Below, in pieces: positions 52,517 to 61,580 of a stretch of 64,000 bases of DNA (the stretch's first letter is position 1; each line of letters starts with the position of its first letter). The notes under the pieces are model-generated. The model did no database searches. It was not told the origin of the DNA and saw only the letters and a program-made list of their open reading frames with translations. Both the position numbers and the translations under genes were made by a program. Location: the NCBI GenBank assembly GCA_016278505.1, contig JADQBQ010000015.1:88089-152088 (forward strand), written 5' to 3'. Origin of the DNA: Clostridiales bacterium. Lineage in GTDB: Bacteria; Bacillota; Desulfotomaculia; Desulfotomaculales; VENG01.

Positions 52517-52630
52517 ATGCCTGACGGCGCTACGGGTTCTTATTTTGACGGCAGCTTCATTCTCTTTTTAATTTTGATTTTGCTGGTATTCGGCATGATG
52601 CCTTTCTTCGGTTATTCCGGATCTGAGTAA
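52517..52630 (+). CDS. 37-aa YjcZ-like membrane peptide
   Basis: A 37-codon frame with a consensus AAAGGAGGT ribosome binding site. It reads MPDGATGSYFDGSFILFLIL, then ILLVFGMMPFFGYSGSE. The Gly/Tyr-rich start and the single hydrophobic helix SFILFLILILLVFG resemble the YjcZ/small sporulation peptide family of spore formers. It is likely inserted in the spore or cell membrane. A strong terminator follows at once. Confidence 0.7.
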   Translation: MPDGATGSYFDGSFILFLILILLVFGMMPFFGYSGSE

Positions 52631-52643
52631 AACTTGGCATCGT

Positions 52644-52684
52644 AATCTAAAACCCCCACCTTCATAGGATGGGGGTTTTAGATT
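52644..52684. terminator. Intrinsic terminator, bidirectional
   Basis: Perfect arms AATCTAAAACCCCCA and TGGGGGTTTTAGATT around an 11-base loop, between the YjcZ-like peptide gene and the convergent cinA gene. Confidence 0.88.
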
Positions 52685-52692
52685 GCACAAAA

Positions 52693-53928
52693 TCATACCC
52701 GGCTGAGCTCTCTTCTTAGCCAATCAAGCGCAAACACAGCAGTTCTATTTCTAACTTTGTTCCTGTCACCCGCAATTTGTATTTTTTTAATCTTTGTCTC
52801 ACCTTTGATGTAAAGGCCTAGGTATACCAGCCCCACCGGTTTTTCCGGTGTGCCTCCACTAGGACCCGCGATACCGGTAGTGGAAAGTCCTATATCAGTA
52901 TTGGAGACAGATGCAATTCCGGCGGCCATTTCACCGGCTGTCTCCGGGCTTACAGCACCAAATTTGCTGAGGGTTTCTTCCTTCACACCAAGGTTTCTTA
53001 CTTTGGCCTCATTACTATAGGTAACAGCCCCTTCTTTTAAAACCGAAGAGATACCGGCATAGTTCACCAGCCTGGCCGTTATAATTCCCCCGGTACAGGA
53101 TTCTGCCACAGAAATAGTGAGGCCTTTTTTCACCAGGCTTTCTCCAATCACATTTTCGAGGGTGGTCTCCCCTTCCCCGTACACGCTTTCACCTAAGCGC
53201 TCCCTAATTTGGGCTTCCACGGGCGCAATTAGATTCCTTACCTCTTCTTTATCCTTTGCTTTTGCCGTAATCCTCAGTGTTACTTCCATGTCCTTAGCAT
53301 AGGGGGCCACGGTGGGGTTGGTCTGAGCGTCTATAATATCAGCAATTTTTTCTGCCATAGTGCTCTCTCCAAGGCCGCAGATGCGCAACACTTTGGACTG
53401 AATTATCCCTTGTTGAAACTGAGCAAGATAGGGGGCAACCCCCTTTTCGAACATATGCTTCATTTCCTGAGGCGGGCCCGGCAGAAGTACAGCGGTTTTA
53501 CCGTTCTCCGTGATAATACAACCAGGCGCAGTTCCTTTGTCGTTTTTAAGGATTATAGCTCCAGCCGGAAAATAGGCTTGCTTTTTATTTCCTTTGCTCA
53601 TTTTCCAATTTTGTTTTTGGAAAAGGTTAGTTATTCTTTGCAGTGATTCCTCGTCTAGAACCATATTTTTACCAAAGTACTCGGCTGCCATTTCCTTTGT
53701 CAAATCATCCTTAGTTGGCCCGAGTCCACCGGTGGTTATAATCATGTCAGACTTTTTAAAAGCATTTTCAAAAGCCTCTTGAATCCTTTGCGGGTTATCT
53801 CCTACTACAGCCTGGTAATAAACGTAAATGCCCATTTCAGCCAGCTTTTTGGAAAGGTACTGAGCATTTGTATTAACGATGTCTCCCAGAAGAAGCTCCG
53901 TGCCTATGGATAATATTTCCGCCCGCAT
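52693..53928 (-). CDS. cinA: CinA-family nicotinamide-nucleotide amidase
   Basis: A 411-aa two-domain CinA. The N-terminal MoCF-like domain (about 1-170) has GTELLLGDIVNTNAQYLSKK and TTGGLGPTKDDLT, linked to ADP-ribose pyrophosphatase activity in the family. The C-terminal NMN-amidase domain (about 255-411) has SVAESCTGGIITARL, with the active-site Ser/Lys region, and TGIAGPSGGTPEKPVGLVY. It recycles NMN made by side reactions and is often linked to competence. Normal length. Confidence 0.95.
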   Translation of the reverse strand: MRAEILSIGTELLLGDIVNTNAQYLSKKLAEMGIYVYYQAVVGDNPQRIQEAFENAFKKSDMIITTGGLGPTKDDLTKEMAAEYFGKNMVLDEESLQRITNLFQKQNWKMSKGNKKQAYFPAGAIILKNDKGTAPGCIITENGKTAVLLPGPPQEMKHMFEKGVAPYLAQFQQGIIQSKVLRICGLGESTMAEKIADIIDAQTNPTVAPYAKDMEVTLRITAKAKDKEEVRNLIAPVEAQIRERLGESVYGEGETTLENVIGESLVKKGLTISVAESCTGGIITARLVNYAGISSVLKEGAVTYSNEAKVRNLGVKEETLSKFGAVSPETAGEMAAGIASVSNTDIGLSTTGIAGPSGGTPEKPVGLVYLGLYIKGETKIKKIQIAGDRNKVRNRTAVFALDWLRRELSRV

Positions 53929-53956
53929 ATCTTTATCCCCTCCACATAATCTTTAA

Positions 53957-54157
53957 TTAATTTAACAACAAGGGGATAACTTCTATTTTAGTAGTACATT
54001 TTGTACAGGTCACTTTACGATGAAGCGGCAACTTTTCAAAGGTTACTTCATTACCGCATAAAGGACACTCCACTGCGGACTGCCCAAAGCCATTTTTATA
54101 TTCCTGTGCCCTTTCACTGTCTCCGCCACAAGCTGAACAACTACCACAACCAGACAT
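53957..54157 (-). CDS. 66-aa zinc-ribbon protein
   Basis: The ATG at 54157 follows AGGGGAGAG; the open frame extends to 54241 without a site. MSGCGSCSACGGDSER at the start holds three Cys in CGSCSAC, followed by VECPLCGNEVTFEKL and VTCTKCTTKIEV. Two CxxC knuckles near residues 32-52 form a zinc ribbon; the first Cys group may bind a second metal. Function unknown. It lies just downstream of the flavoprotein gene. Confidence 0.72.
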   Translation of the reverse strand: MSGCGSCSACGGDSERAQEYKNGFGQSAVECPLCGNEVTFEKLPLHRKVTCTKCTTKIEVIPLLLN

Positions 54158-54192
54158 CAAAATCTCTCCCCTCTGTACATTACAATATATTA

Positions 54193-55440
54193 TTAGGTCG
54201 CTGCGCTTTCTCCGGCAACATAGCCGGATGACCACGCCCACTGCAAGTTATAGCCACCGCAATCACCGTCTATGTCCAGCACTTCCCCGGCAAAAAAAAT
54301 CCCAGGTACAAGCTTGGATTCCATAGTTTTGGGATTTATATCTTTTACGTCCACTCCGCCGGCAGTAACCTGTGCGGCATTCCAGGAATTAGTACCGGTC
54401 ACTTCGAAGCGCCAATCCTGCAATATCTTTAATATAGCATTTCTTTCCCCGGTGGTCACCTGGCCGGCCTTTTTATGTATATCAATAACCCCTGCCTCTT
54501 GTAGGATAACCGGCACCAGCCTTTTATTTATAAATCCCACGAAGCTGAAGAAAGCACTTTTGTGCGCCTGCTGCTGCAGGCGGTTGACTAAAAATGTCTC
54601 CAGTTCTTGCGGTGACATAGAGTTTATTAAATTAACTCTGATAAAAACTTTCTCTCCAGTGCGCAGGTATTCTCCTGCTTTCCTGCTCAACGCCAGTATA
54701 GGAGGGCCGGAAATGCCGTAATTAGTAAACAGTATCTCCCCCACAGCTTGTGCCCTGCACTTTCCTGCCGCCCAGATCTCCGCCTCACCTTCAAACTTTA
54801 CTCCGGATATCTGTTTTAAAAAACCGGCTGATAATTTCAACTGTACCAGGGCCGGAAATGGCTCAATTATGCTGTGTCCTGATTGCTCCGCCAGTGTATA
54901 ACCACTGCCGTTTGAGCCCAGGTTGGGGGCGGCTTTCCCCCCGGTGGTAACAATGACCCGGTGAGCATTAAGGCATTCACCGCTATTAAGCTGCAAAATA
55001 AATCCACCGGATTGCGGTGTAATAGCATTAACTTTAGTTTCTACTCTGGTTTCCACTCTCAACATCTCTAATTCATGGCGCATTACATCCAACACGCTGG
55101 AAGCCTGGTCAGACATGGGATAGACCTTGCCTCCGTCTTCTACTTTCCAGGCAATTCCCAGCCTTTCAAACAACTCCATTGTTTGATGGAAGTCAAAGCG
55201 GTTTAGCACCCCGAAGGCAAACTTTGAATTTTTACCGTGATAGTGGGAAACATTCAAATCAGTATTACTCAAATTACATCTACCGTTACCGGTGGCCAGA
55301 ATCTTCTTGCCTACCCTGTCTTTCTGTTCCAGCACCGTCACCTCGGCACCGTTATACCTGGCTGCTAAAGCGGCGGTAAGCCCTGCAGCTCCTCCTCCTA
55401 TCACAGCCACCTTTTGCGGATATGTACCGGTATCAGCCAT
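54193..55440 (-). CDS. HI0933/YhiN-family flavoprotein
   Basis: A 415-aa FAD-dependent protein. The dinucleotide-binding motif is VAVIGGGAAGLTAAL (about 11-25), then KKILATGNGRCNLSNTDL (about 45-62), and the C-terminal family motif TAGGVDVKDINPKTMESKLV and GDCGGYNLQWAWSSG. Cytoplasmic oxidoreductase with unknown substrate. A paralogue sits at 60336-61574. It lies between the ankyrin gene (upstream) and a zinc-ribbon gene. Confidence 0.93.
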   Translation of the reverse strand: MADTGTYPQKVAVIGGGAAGLTAALAARYNGAEVTVLEQKDRVGKKILATGNGRCNLSNTDLNVSHYHGKNSKFAFGVLNRFDFHQTMELFERLGIAWKVEDGGKVYPMSDQASSVLDVMRHELEMLRVETRVETKVNAITPQSGGFILQLNSGECLNAHRVIVTTGGKAAPNLGSNGSGYTLAEQSGHSIIEPFPALVQLKLSAGFLKQISGVKFEGEAEIWAAGKCRAQAVGEILFTNYGISGPPILALSRKAGEYLRTGEKVFIRVNLINSMSPQELETFLVNRLQQQAHKSAFFSFVGFINKRLVPVILQEAGVIDIHKKAGQVTTGERNAILKILQDWRFEVTGTNSWNAAQVTAGGVDVKDINPKTMESKLVPGIFFAGEVLDIDGDCGGYNLQWAWSSGYVAGESAAT

Positions 55441-55445
55441 AATTC

Positions 55446-55901
55446 TTACAAACCACCTTCTGCTCCTGCATCTTTGAGCAACTGGATAATAGCAGCATCA
55501 TTTATGCTTTCGGCTGCCATCAAAGCGGTTAGGCCGCTTTCACTCTTTACATACACATCGGCACCGTGATCCAAAAACATCCTTACAATATCCTCGTGCC
55601 CCTGATATGCTGCCGCCATTAGAGCTGTTATTCCGTCATCACTTTTTATGTTCACCCCGGCACCATTCTCTAACAGTATTTTCGCCATATCTGCATAGCC
55701 TTTATTAGCGGCAATCATTAAGGCTGTTGCATCAAAGGTATCCTTTACATTAGGGTCCATCCCTGCAGTCAAGAAATCCCTTACCGCATTCAGGTTCCGG
55801 TCTTGTACGCACTGAAAAAAAGAATCGCTGTTAAAAGGGACATTGATTTTTTCCAGGCGCCTGAGCGCCTCCTCGCTTATTGCATTATCTTTAGTTGCCA
55901 T
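55446..55901 (-). CDS. Ankyrin-repeat protein
   Basis: A 151-aa soluble protein of three to four ankyrin repeats, seen as DATALMIAANKGYADMAKIL, DGITALMAAAYQGHEDIVRM and SGLTALMAAESINDAAIIQL. It has no signal peptide. The ATG at 55901 follows GAGGGGAG; the frame extends to 55925 without support. Ankyrin proteins mediate binding; a partner could be one of the neighbouring flavoproteins (5 bp from one, 31 bp from the other), but that is guesswork. Confidence 0.88.
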   Translation of the reverse strand: MATKDNAISEEALRRLEKINVPFNSDSFFQCVQDRNLNAVRDFLTAGMDPNVKDTFDATALMIAANKGYADMAKILLENGAGVNIKSDDGITALMAAAYQGHEDIVRMFLDHGADVYVKSESGLTALMAAESINDAAIIQLLKDAGAEGGL

Positions 55902-55932
55902 TCTGTCTCCCCTCAAAAGATACATCCCTGTT

Positions 55933-57528
55933 TTACATTAAAGGCTTGTATTTTATCGCAATATTTTCCGCCATCCTCATACCGTCCACCGCTGAAGATA
56001 TTATGCCACCGGCATACCCGGCTCCTTCCCCGGCAGGGTAAAGACCGGCTATATTCGACTCGCCCAATTCATTTCTCTGAATCCTCACCGGAGACGAACT
56101 TCTGGTCTCCACACCGGTTAATACGGCATCAGGCAGAGCAAACCCTTTTATCTTACTATCAAATTTGCAAATTGCTTCTCGCAAGGTTTTAATCACATAT
56201 TCAGGCAGACTGTTTTTCAAATCAGCCGGTTTAACAGACATTGTGTACGAGGGCTCCACTGAGCCCAGGGCCTTGGATGGCCTATCCGCCAAAAAATCTC
56301 CCACCAGCTGGGCAGGCGCCCGGTAATCTTTTCCCCCTGATGCAAAAGCTCTGCTTTCCCACTGCCGTTGAAAGTCAATTCCGGCCAGGGGATGAACGCT
56401 GCTAAAATCTTCCGGTTTTACCCCAACCAAAAGAGCGCTGTTAGCGTTTGGCTTATCCCTTGCAAATTCGCTCATACCGTTGGTGACTACGTGTCCGGCC
56501 TCGGATGCTGCTGCCACTACCGTTCCACCAGGGCACATGCAAAACGTATAAGCCGACCTGCCACCGGGTGCATGATATGCCAGTTTATACTCAGCCGGTC
56601 CCAATTTAGGATGCCCTGCTAAGTCTTTATACTGAGCCCTGTTAATAAGCTCCTGCGGATGTTCTACTCGTACTCCTATGGAAAAAGGTTTGGGACTCAT
56701 ATGCACACCTTGATCAAACAGCATGGTGAAGGTATCCCGAGCACTGTGCCCTATGGCCAGCACCAACACATCCGTAGCCAGTACTTCACTATTATTAACC
56801 TTTACGCCTTGCATACGGCCGTTTTCTACCATTATACCCGTTAGCTTGGCATTAAATCTCACTTCGCCGCCCAATTCCGTTATCCTTTTACGAATACCTT
56901 TTACCACCGACCTTAGAATATCAGTGCCCACATGAGGTTTATGGGAATAAGTAATTTTTTCGGGAGCACCGGCAAGCACCAACTCCTCAAGAACCTTACC
57001 GCATCTTTTATCTTTAATCAGAGTGGTCAGTTTACCGTCGGAAAAAGTTCCTGCTCCCCCCTCCCCAAACTGCACATTGCATTCTTCATTTAAGTTTGCG
57101 GTATGCCAAAAGGAGTTTACAATTTCTGTACGGGCATCAACATCAGCACCCCTTTCCAGCAAAAGAGGGCTGTATCCCATCTGCGCCAGCAAAAGGCCCG
57201 CGAACAAACCGGCTGGGCCGGTACCTACCACCACCGGCCGGTGATACAATATTTCTTTCCCGGTGGGCACAAATTCATATTGCTGGGGCGGGGCAACTTT
57301 AACCTCACTATCCTGCAATTTATTTAATACTTTATTCTCATTTGCCAATTCCACGTCTACGGTATAAACAAAATGTATCCTATTCCTTTTTCTGGCATCC
57401 ACGGCTTGTCTGAAGATATTGTACCGTACAATATCACTCGGGTTAACTTTAAGCTTTTTAACCAGTTTATGCTTAAGTTCTGATTCATCTTCATTAAGGG
57501 ACAATTTAATACCGCTTACTCTGAGCAT
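55933..57528 (-). CDS. COG2509-type FAD-dependent dehydrogenase
   Basis: A 531-aa flavoprotein of the COG2509 type. An N-terminal ~85-residue domain (LSLNEDESELKHKLVKKLKV) precedes the FAD-binding Rossmann motif PVVVGTGPAGLFAGLLLAQM (about 95-114). QFGEGGAGTFSDGKL and the C-terminal PAGEGAGYAGGIISSAVDGM are typical. Such proteins are predicted to be ETF-QO-like or NAD(P)H dehydrogenases; the substrate is unknown. First gene of a possible operon with the ankyrin and HI0933 genes. Confidence 0.9.
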   Translation of the reverse strand: MLRVSGIKLSLNEDESELKHKLVKKLKVNPSDIVRYNIFRQAVDARKRNRIHFVYTVDVELANENKVLNKLQDSEVKVAPPQQYEFVPTGKEILYHRPVVVGTGPAGLFAGLLLAQMGYSPLLLERGADVDARTEIVNSFWHTANLNEECNVQFGEGGAGTFSDGKLTTLIKDKRCGKVLEELVLAGAPEKITYSHKPHVGTDILRSVVKGIRKRITELGGEVRFNAKLTGIMVENGRMQGVKVNNSEVLATDVLVLAIGHSARDTFTMLFDQGVHMSPKPFSIGVRVEHPQELINRAQYKDLAGHPKLGPAEYKLAYHAPGGRSAYTFCMCPGGTVVAAASEAGHVVTNGMSEFARDKPNANSALLVGVKPEDFSSVHPLAGIDFQRQWESRAFASGGKDYRAPAQLVGDFLADRPSKALGSVEPSYTMSVKPADLKNSLPEYVIKTLREAICKFDSKIKGFALPDAVLTGVETRSSSPVRIQRNELGESNIAGLYPAGEGAGYAGGIISSAVDGMRMAENIAIKYKPLM

Positions 57529-57871
57529 GTTTGAAACTCCTTAGTCTTATTTAAACGCAAGCATGGAAATATTATATCCCCCGTTGCAATTATGAAAAAG
57601 TACCCATATACTCTTAAGCAAACACATGAACCACACTTATTATAAAATATCACGTCAAGTCACGCCGATTGGGAAGAATAAGGTGCTTCGTGTTTTTTCT
57701 GCTTAAAATTACTAGATTATGAAAAAAAGCTTATAATTAACCACTGTTGTTTTTTTTAATTTTGTAATAAACTAAGAGCGTGTTGGTTAGTTTAAAATCC
57801 CCTTACAATTAAGCAGACTCAGTGAAACAAAAAAACAGAATAAAAAAACAATTAGAATTAGGTGATACATA
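57529..57871. other. AT-rich intergenic stretch
   Basis: About 340 bp of AT-rich sequence between the leftward flavoprotein and the 57872 peptide gene. I see no ORF, tRNA, clear operator or stable hairpin. It must hold the promoters of both genes. Confidence 0.5.
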
Positions 57872-57952
57872 ATGAATTTTTTCAAGTTTTATCTTTTTGT
57901 TCTAGGTTTGGCTTTAATGGTTATTTTCATGCCGGGTATCGGACCCTCTTAG
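57872..57952 (+). CDS. 26-aa membrane peptide
   Basis: MNFFKFYLFVLGLALMVIFM then PGIGPS. One hydrophobic helix with a weak AGGTG ribosome binding site. A hairpin GGACCCTC/GAGGGTCC (57941-57959) starts inside the last codons. Length and sequence resemble other small hydrophobic peptides of spore formers. Without homologues it stays tentative. Confidence 0.45.
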   Translation: MNFFKFYLFVLGLALMVIFMPGIGPS

Positions 57953-57969
57953 AGGGTCCCGCACCTACC

Positions 57970-59076
57970 CTAAGATTTTAAACGCCCTTTTTCTCCGGCA
58001 ATTCGGATAAATTGTTCCTGTTTATTCTGGGGAGGGGTATGCAAGGACACCCGGCGTGACATAATTAAGGCCTCATTAGGACATTCCGAGGCACAGACTC
58101 CACAGCCAATGCATGACTCTTCATTCACTGAGGGCATATTATTATCCTCCGTGACGATAGCCCGGATATGACAGGCTTCCACACACGTACCGCAGCCGGT
58201 ACATAAGTCAGAGTTAAGCACCGGTATAAAATTGCTGGCATGAACAGAGCTTATCCCGGACTCGTTTATCGACCGCAGCACCCCACAACAGCAGCCGCAG
58301 CAGTGGCATATATACGCCGGCTTATTCAGTACGTTATCACCAAGGTGAACCAAACCTAACTTTTCCGTCCGGTCAAGTACCCGCAGCAAGTCATCTACTG
58401 TGGCCTGCTTGGCCAAGCCCCGGCTTATAAGCCATTCGGCCGCGCCGCCCAGAGAGGTGCATACATCTTCCACCGGCGCATCACAGGCTTTTCCCAGGTG
58501 CCCCGCCTTATGCCTACAGGAACACATGGACAAGGCCCCTCCCCCTGACCGGCGAATTATTTCCGACGCCCTTTCGTAGCTTAGAACCTCGGTTTCTACC
58601 GCGGTCGGAATGACGCTCTCATACACCAGTGTCTTGAACATCTTTGTGCTGCCCCCGAAAATTTCTTCCCTGACTCCGTCCCCGGCAAAATAACTTTCAA
58701 AAAGCTCTGCCAGCTCCTTCATGTTCACTTCTTCCCTTACCCGCATAAAGGTATACTCAAAGAAACCTACCACCATAGGAGCCAGCATATAATAAGTGCT
58801 GTCCCGGCGAGGCAGGTCTAAAACCAATCCTTTGTCTGCCATACCATCCAGTGTCCGCTTTAATTCCTCTGCATTAATTCCAACAACACCTGCAATCTTC
58901 TTCAACGGCATTGGAAGAAGTGGAAACTTACTGCCCACCAGGGCTTCCGTTTCACTGTAAAGGCGGTACAAAATCTCCATAAGTGTTTCGTTCACCGGAG
59001 CTCCCACCGGATTCTTATTCAGACGCCGGGCCAAAGCCTGATAAACCTCTTCTTTAGCATCAAAAACATGTCCCAT
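57970..59076 (-). CDS. Polyferredoxin-type 4Fe-4S protein
   Basis: A 368-aa protein. The ATG at 59076 follows AAAGGGGAG. The N-terminal half is winged-helix-like (PMPLKKIAGVVGINAEELKR), then a helical region, then a Cys-rich middle (SMCSCRHKAGHLGKACD; YICHCCGCCCGVLRS) and a C-terminal 2[4Fe-4S] ferredoxin (CTGCGTCVEACHIRA and CIGCGVCASECPNEA). The N-terminal helix-turn-helix with metal clusters could sense redox or transfer electrons. It is divergent from the MetH-activation-like gene. This pairing suggests corrinoid or redox reactivation; exact role unknown. Confidence 0.83.
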   Translation of the reverse strand: MGHVFDAKEEVYQALARRLNKNPVGAPVNETLMEILYRLYSETEALVGSKFPLLPMPLKKIAGVVGINAEELKRTLDGMADKGLVLDLPRRDSTYYMLAPMVVGFFEYTFMRVREEVNMKELAELFESYFAGDGVREEIFGGSTKMFKTLVYESVIPTAVETEVLSYERASEIIRRSGGGALSMCSCRHKAGHLGKACDAPVEDVCTSLGGAAEWLISRGLAKQATVDDLLRVLDRTEKLGLVHLGDNVLNKPAYICHCCGCCCGVLRSINESGISSVHASNFIPVLNSDLCTGCGTCVEACHIRAIVTEDNNMPSVNEESCIGCGVCASECPNEALIMSRRVSLHTPPQNKQEQFIRIAGEKGRLKS

Positions 59077-59254
59077 TTTATTCTCCCCTTTCCTGCGCAA
59101 ATGTTTGATAACCATTTGTTTCCACGGTAATTATACCACATTATAGCTGTCAGACCTGCTTTCTCGATTATCAAGAGTTGACTTGTATCATTGCAGGTAT
59201 GATAATATTAATCCCTAAGAAAATTAAACAAAAGGTTTTAAAGTAGGTGTTAAT

Positions 59255-59980
59255 ATGACCCGTGAACAGTTATTTACTAATAGCATTGAAGTGTCGGTTG
59301 ACCAGTTAATTTACAGCCAAGGATTTAATAAACACAAGCCTGCCGGCGAACGGATAGTGACCATGGCGGAAGAGGCCGCAGCCAAAACCGCACGCCTAAT
59401 TGAGCCAGCGTTTACATTCAGGCGTCTTCCCGTAGACCATGTTGATTACCTGACTGTAAACGCAGGAGAACTACAGCTCAATATAGGAGCTTATTCCTAC
59501 CTGCTCGAACCTGCGGTGGAAATGGTTGTTTATTTAACCACCATAGGAAGTAAACTCGACCAAGAGGTAGAAGCATTAAACCAGGCAGGCAAATTTGCCG
59601 AGGCCTACTGGTTGAACTGCGCCGGAATTTTAGCATTACATTATGTTTTTAAAAATGTTCGTGATCTAACTGAGAAGGCAGCCCACGCCGCCGATCACGG
59701 TGTGGGACTGGACATTAGCCCGGGAACTCTGATAGGGTGGCGGCTGGCCGATCAAAAAAAGTTATGTTCGATTTTGGATTACCGGTCACTGGGTATATCC
59801 ATAACTAGTGCCGCAACATTAATTCCCTATAAAACCAGTTCAGGGGTAATTGGGATAGGTCCCGGTTATACAGCCACCAAAGTAGAACCTGCATGTAAGT
59901 ACTGCACATCTGCCAATAGTTGTTGGATGAGCCGCATAAAAAAGCGCGCTAAAAAAGCTTCTTTAGCGCAAGCTTTTTAA
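59255..59980 (+). CDS. MetH-activation-domain-like protein
   Basis: A 241-aa protein resembling the vitamin B12-dependent methionine synthase activation domain. YLTTIGSKLDQEVEALNQAG (about 91-110), GLDISPGTLIGWRLADQKKL (about 152-171) and LIPYKTSSGVIGIGPG (about 191-206) follow that family. In the full enzyme it binds AdoMet to reactivate cobalamin; as a free protein in anaerobes it partners corrinoid methyltransferases. The C-terminal CKYCTSANSCW adds three Cys, possibly for a cluster. Its last codons contain an inverted repeat that may terminate transcription. Confidence 0.8.
   Translation: MTREQLFTNSIEVSVDQLIYSQGFNKHKPAGERIVTMAEEAAAKTARLIEPAFTFRRLPVDHVDYLTVNAGELQLNIGAYSYLLEPAVEMVVYLTTIGSKLDQEVEALNQAGKFAEAYWLNCAGILALHYVFKNVRDLTEKAAHAADHGVGLDISPGTLIGWRLADQKKLCSILDYRSLGISITSAATLIPYKTSSGVIGIGPGYTATKVEPACKYCTSANSCWMSRIKKRAKKASLAQAF
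59947..59979 (+). terminator. Inverted repeat overlapping the 3' end of the MetH-like gene
   Basis: GCGCTAAA pairs with TTTAGCGC around an 8-base loop, and AAAAAGCTT with AAGCTTTTT, so two alternative stems overlap inside the last codons, followed by TTTTTAATC. It could terminate transcription while being coding. Confidence 0.5.
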
Positions 59981-60060
59981 TCTTAAGGCGGTTTATACCA
60001 TTATCTTCAGCGTTTGTTTCGATATTTAATGGATAATATACCTCTTAGGAGGTATTAAAA

Positions 60061-60243
60061 TTGTTTACACGACCTTTTGAAGAAACCGCCAAGCATCCTT
60101 ACACGGTGGCAAACTGTCCATTTTGCTCACAGTACGTGTTTCCCGGCGCATACCCGAAAGTTATCGGACACGAACAATCGATGTGGTGTGACAACTGTGA
60201 AAAGGAATTCAAGTTGGATAATGCAGAAAGACCGCCTGAATGA
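60061..60243 (+). CDS. 60-aa zinc-ribbon protein
   Basis: TTG start after AGGAGG. ANCPFCSQYVF and MWCDNCEKEFKLD form one zinc ribbon with two CxxC pairs about 25 residues apart. It contains several aromatic residues and Pro. No family name is known to me. Two hairpins separate it from the next flavoprotein gene. Confidence 0.72.
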   Translation: MFTRPFEETAKHPYTVANCPFCSQYVFPGAYPKVIGHEQSMWCDNCEKEFKLDNAERPPE

Positions 60244-60261
60244 CCGTACGAATGAAGTTAA

Positions 60262-60321
60262 CTGTCTTTTGCAAAGACAGAACTACCATCAGTCTCAGCC
60301 GCCCTTTGCGGCTGTTTTTTT
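60262..60321 (+). promoter_or_regulatory. Two hairpins, the second an intrinsic terminator
   Basis: CTGTCTTT/AAAGACAG (60262-60280) is followed by CAGCCGC/GCGGCTG (60296-60314) with TTTTTTT. The terminator lies only 15 bp before the flavoprotein ATG at 60336, closer than a plain transcript end would need, and could be an attenuator. Confidence 0.7.
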
Positions 60322-60335
60322 ACCGGAGGTACCGC

Positions 60336-61574
60336 ATGAAATACGATCTTATTGTCATAGGGGGCGGCCCCGCCGGGATGATGAGTGCCATTACGGCAGG
60401 GGCAGAGGGTATGCGCACAATTCTAACAGAAAAGAATAATAAACTGGGGAAAAAGCTGCGCATTACAGGTAAGGGAAGGTGCAATGTAACTAATTACGGT
60501 GACCTGGAAGATTTTCAAAGAAGTATTATAACCAACGGGAAATTCTTGTATAGTTCCCTTTATGCTTTCGACAACCTCAGGCTCATGGAACTGTTGGAAT
60601 CCCGGGGTGTAAAGCTCAAGGTGGAACAGGGCAACCGTGTTTTCCCGGTTTCGGACCGGGCCGGTGACATTATTGATGCACTGTTTAGACTACTTCGCCA
60701 AAACAAGGTAGATATTAGATTGAATACCGCGATCCAGAATATTCTTATCGAGGACAACCATGTCCACGGTGTTGTTACGTGTGATAATAATGTGATTAAG
60801 GGAGATAAAGTTGTTATAGCCTCAGGTGGTATGTCCTGGCAGCAGACAGGCTCCACAGGTGACGGTTATAAGTTAGCAAAGGACGCAGGACATGAAATTG
60901 TTAAGCCCCGGCCTGCACTGATTCCCCTGGAAATAAAAGAACCGTGGGTCAAGGATCTGCAAGGACTGAGCCTGAATAATGTTAATATTCGGGCTGTGGT
61001 TGAAAAACGGGTTATAGCGGAACAAAGCGGTGAGATGCTCTTTACACACTTTGGCATCTCCGGCCCTGCGGTGCTAAGCATAAGCAGCTATTTAAGTAAG
61101 ACCTTGCAGCACCCCTTAAACCTGCAGGTTGATATCAAACCCGATTTATCAGCCGGTGAGTTGGATCACAGCCTGCAGGAAACCCTGAACAAAAATAAGG
61201 GAAAGAGTCTTAAAAATGTACTGCATGATTTGGTTCCCCGCAGGATGGTCCCGGTAATCCTGCAAATAACCAAAGTGGACGATAATAAAAAAGTTGACCG
61301 GGTGAGTAGGCAGGAACGGGAAAGGTTAGTACATATCATCAAAAACATTCCGCTGACGTTAAAAAAAATGCGCCCGCTGAACGAGGCCATTGTTACCGGC
61401 GGAGGTGTCGGTATAAAAGAAATAAACCCCTCTACAATGGAATCAAAAATTGTAAAAGGGTTATATTTCGCAGGTGAAATAATAGATGTGGATGCCCTTA
61501 CAGGCGGTTATAATTTACAAATTGCCTTTTCCACCGGCTACCTGAGCGGTATCAGCGCGGCGGTAAGTAAGTAA
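60336..61574 (+). CDS. HI0933/YhiN-family flavoprotein, second copy
   Basis: A 412-aa FAD protein. The ATG at 60336 follows CCGGAGG; the open frame reaches 60240 with poor sequence. LIVIGGGPAGMMSAITA, KKLRITGKGRCNVTNYGDL and VTGGGVGIKEINPSTMESKI match the family and parallel the 54193-55440 gene. The C-terminal FAGEIIDVDALTGGYNLQIA is typical. The two genes are diverged paralogues, not recent duplicates. It ends 6 bp from the convergent hydrolase gene. Confidence 0.93.
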   Translation: MKYDLIVIGGGPAGMMSAITAGAEGMRTILTEKNNKLGKKLRITGKGRCNVTNYGDLEDFQRSIITNGKFLYSSLYAFDNLRLMELLESRGVKLKVEQGNRVFPVSDRAGDIIDALFRLLRQNKVDIRLNTAIQNILIEDNHVHGVVTCDNNVIKGDKVVIASGGMSWQQTGSTGDGYKLAKDAGHEIVKPRPALIPLEIKEPWVKDLQGLSLNNVNIRAVVEKRVIAEQSGEMLFTHFGISGPAVLSISSYLSKTLQHPLNLQVDIKPDLSAGELDHSLQETLNKNKGKSLKNVLHDLVPRRMVPVILQITKVDDNKKVDRVSRQERERLVHIIKNIPLTLKKMRPLNEAIVTGGGVGIKEINPSTMESKIVKGLYFAGEIIDVDALTGGYNLQIAFSTGYLSGISAAVSK

Positions 61575-61580
61575 ATTCTA

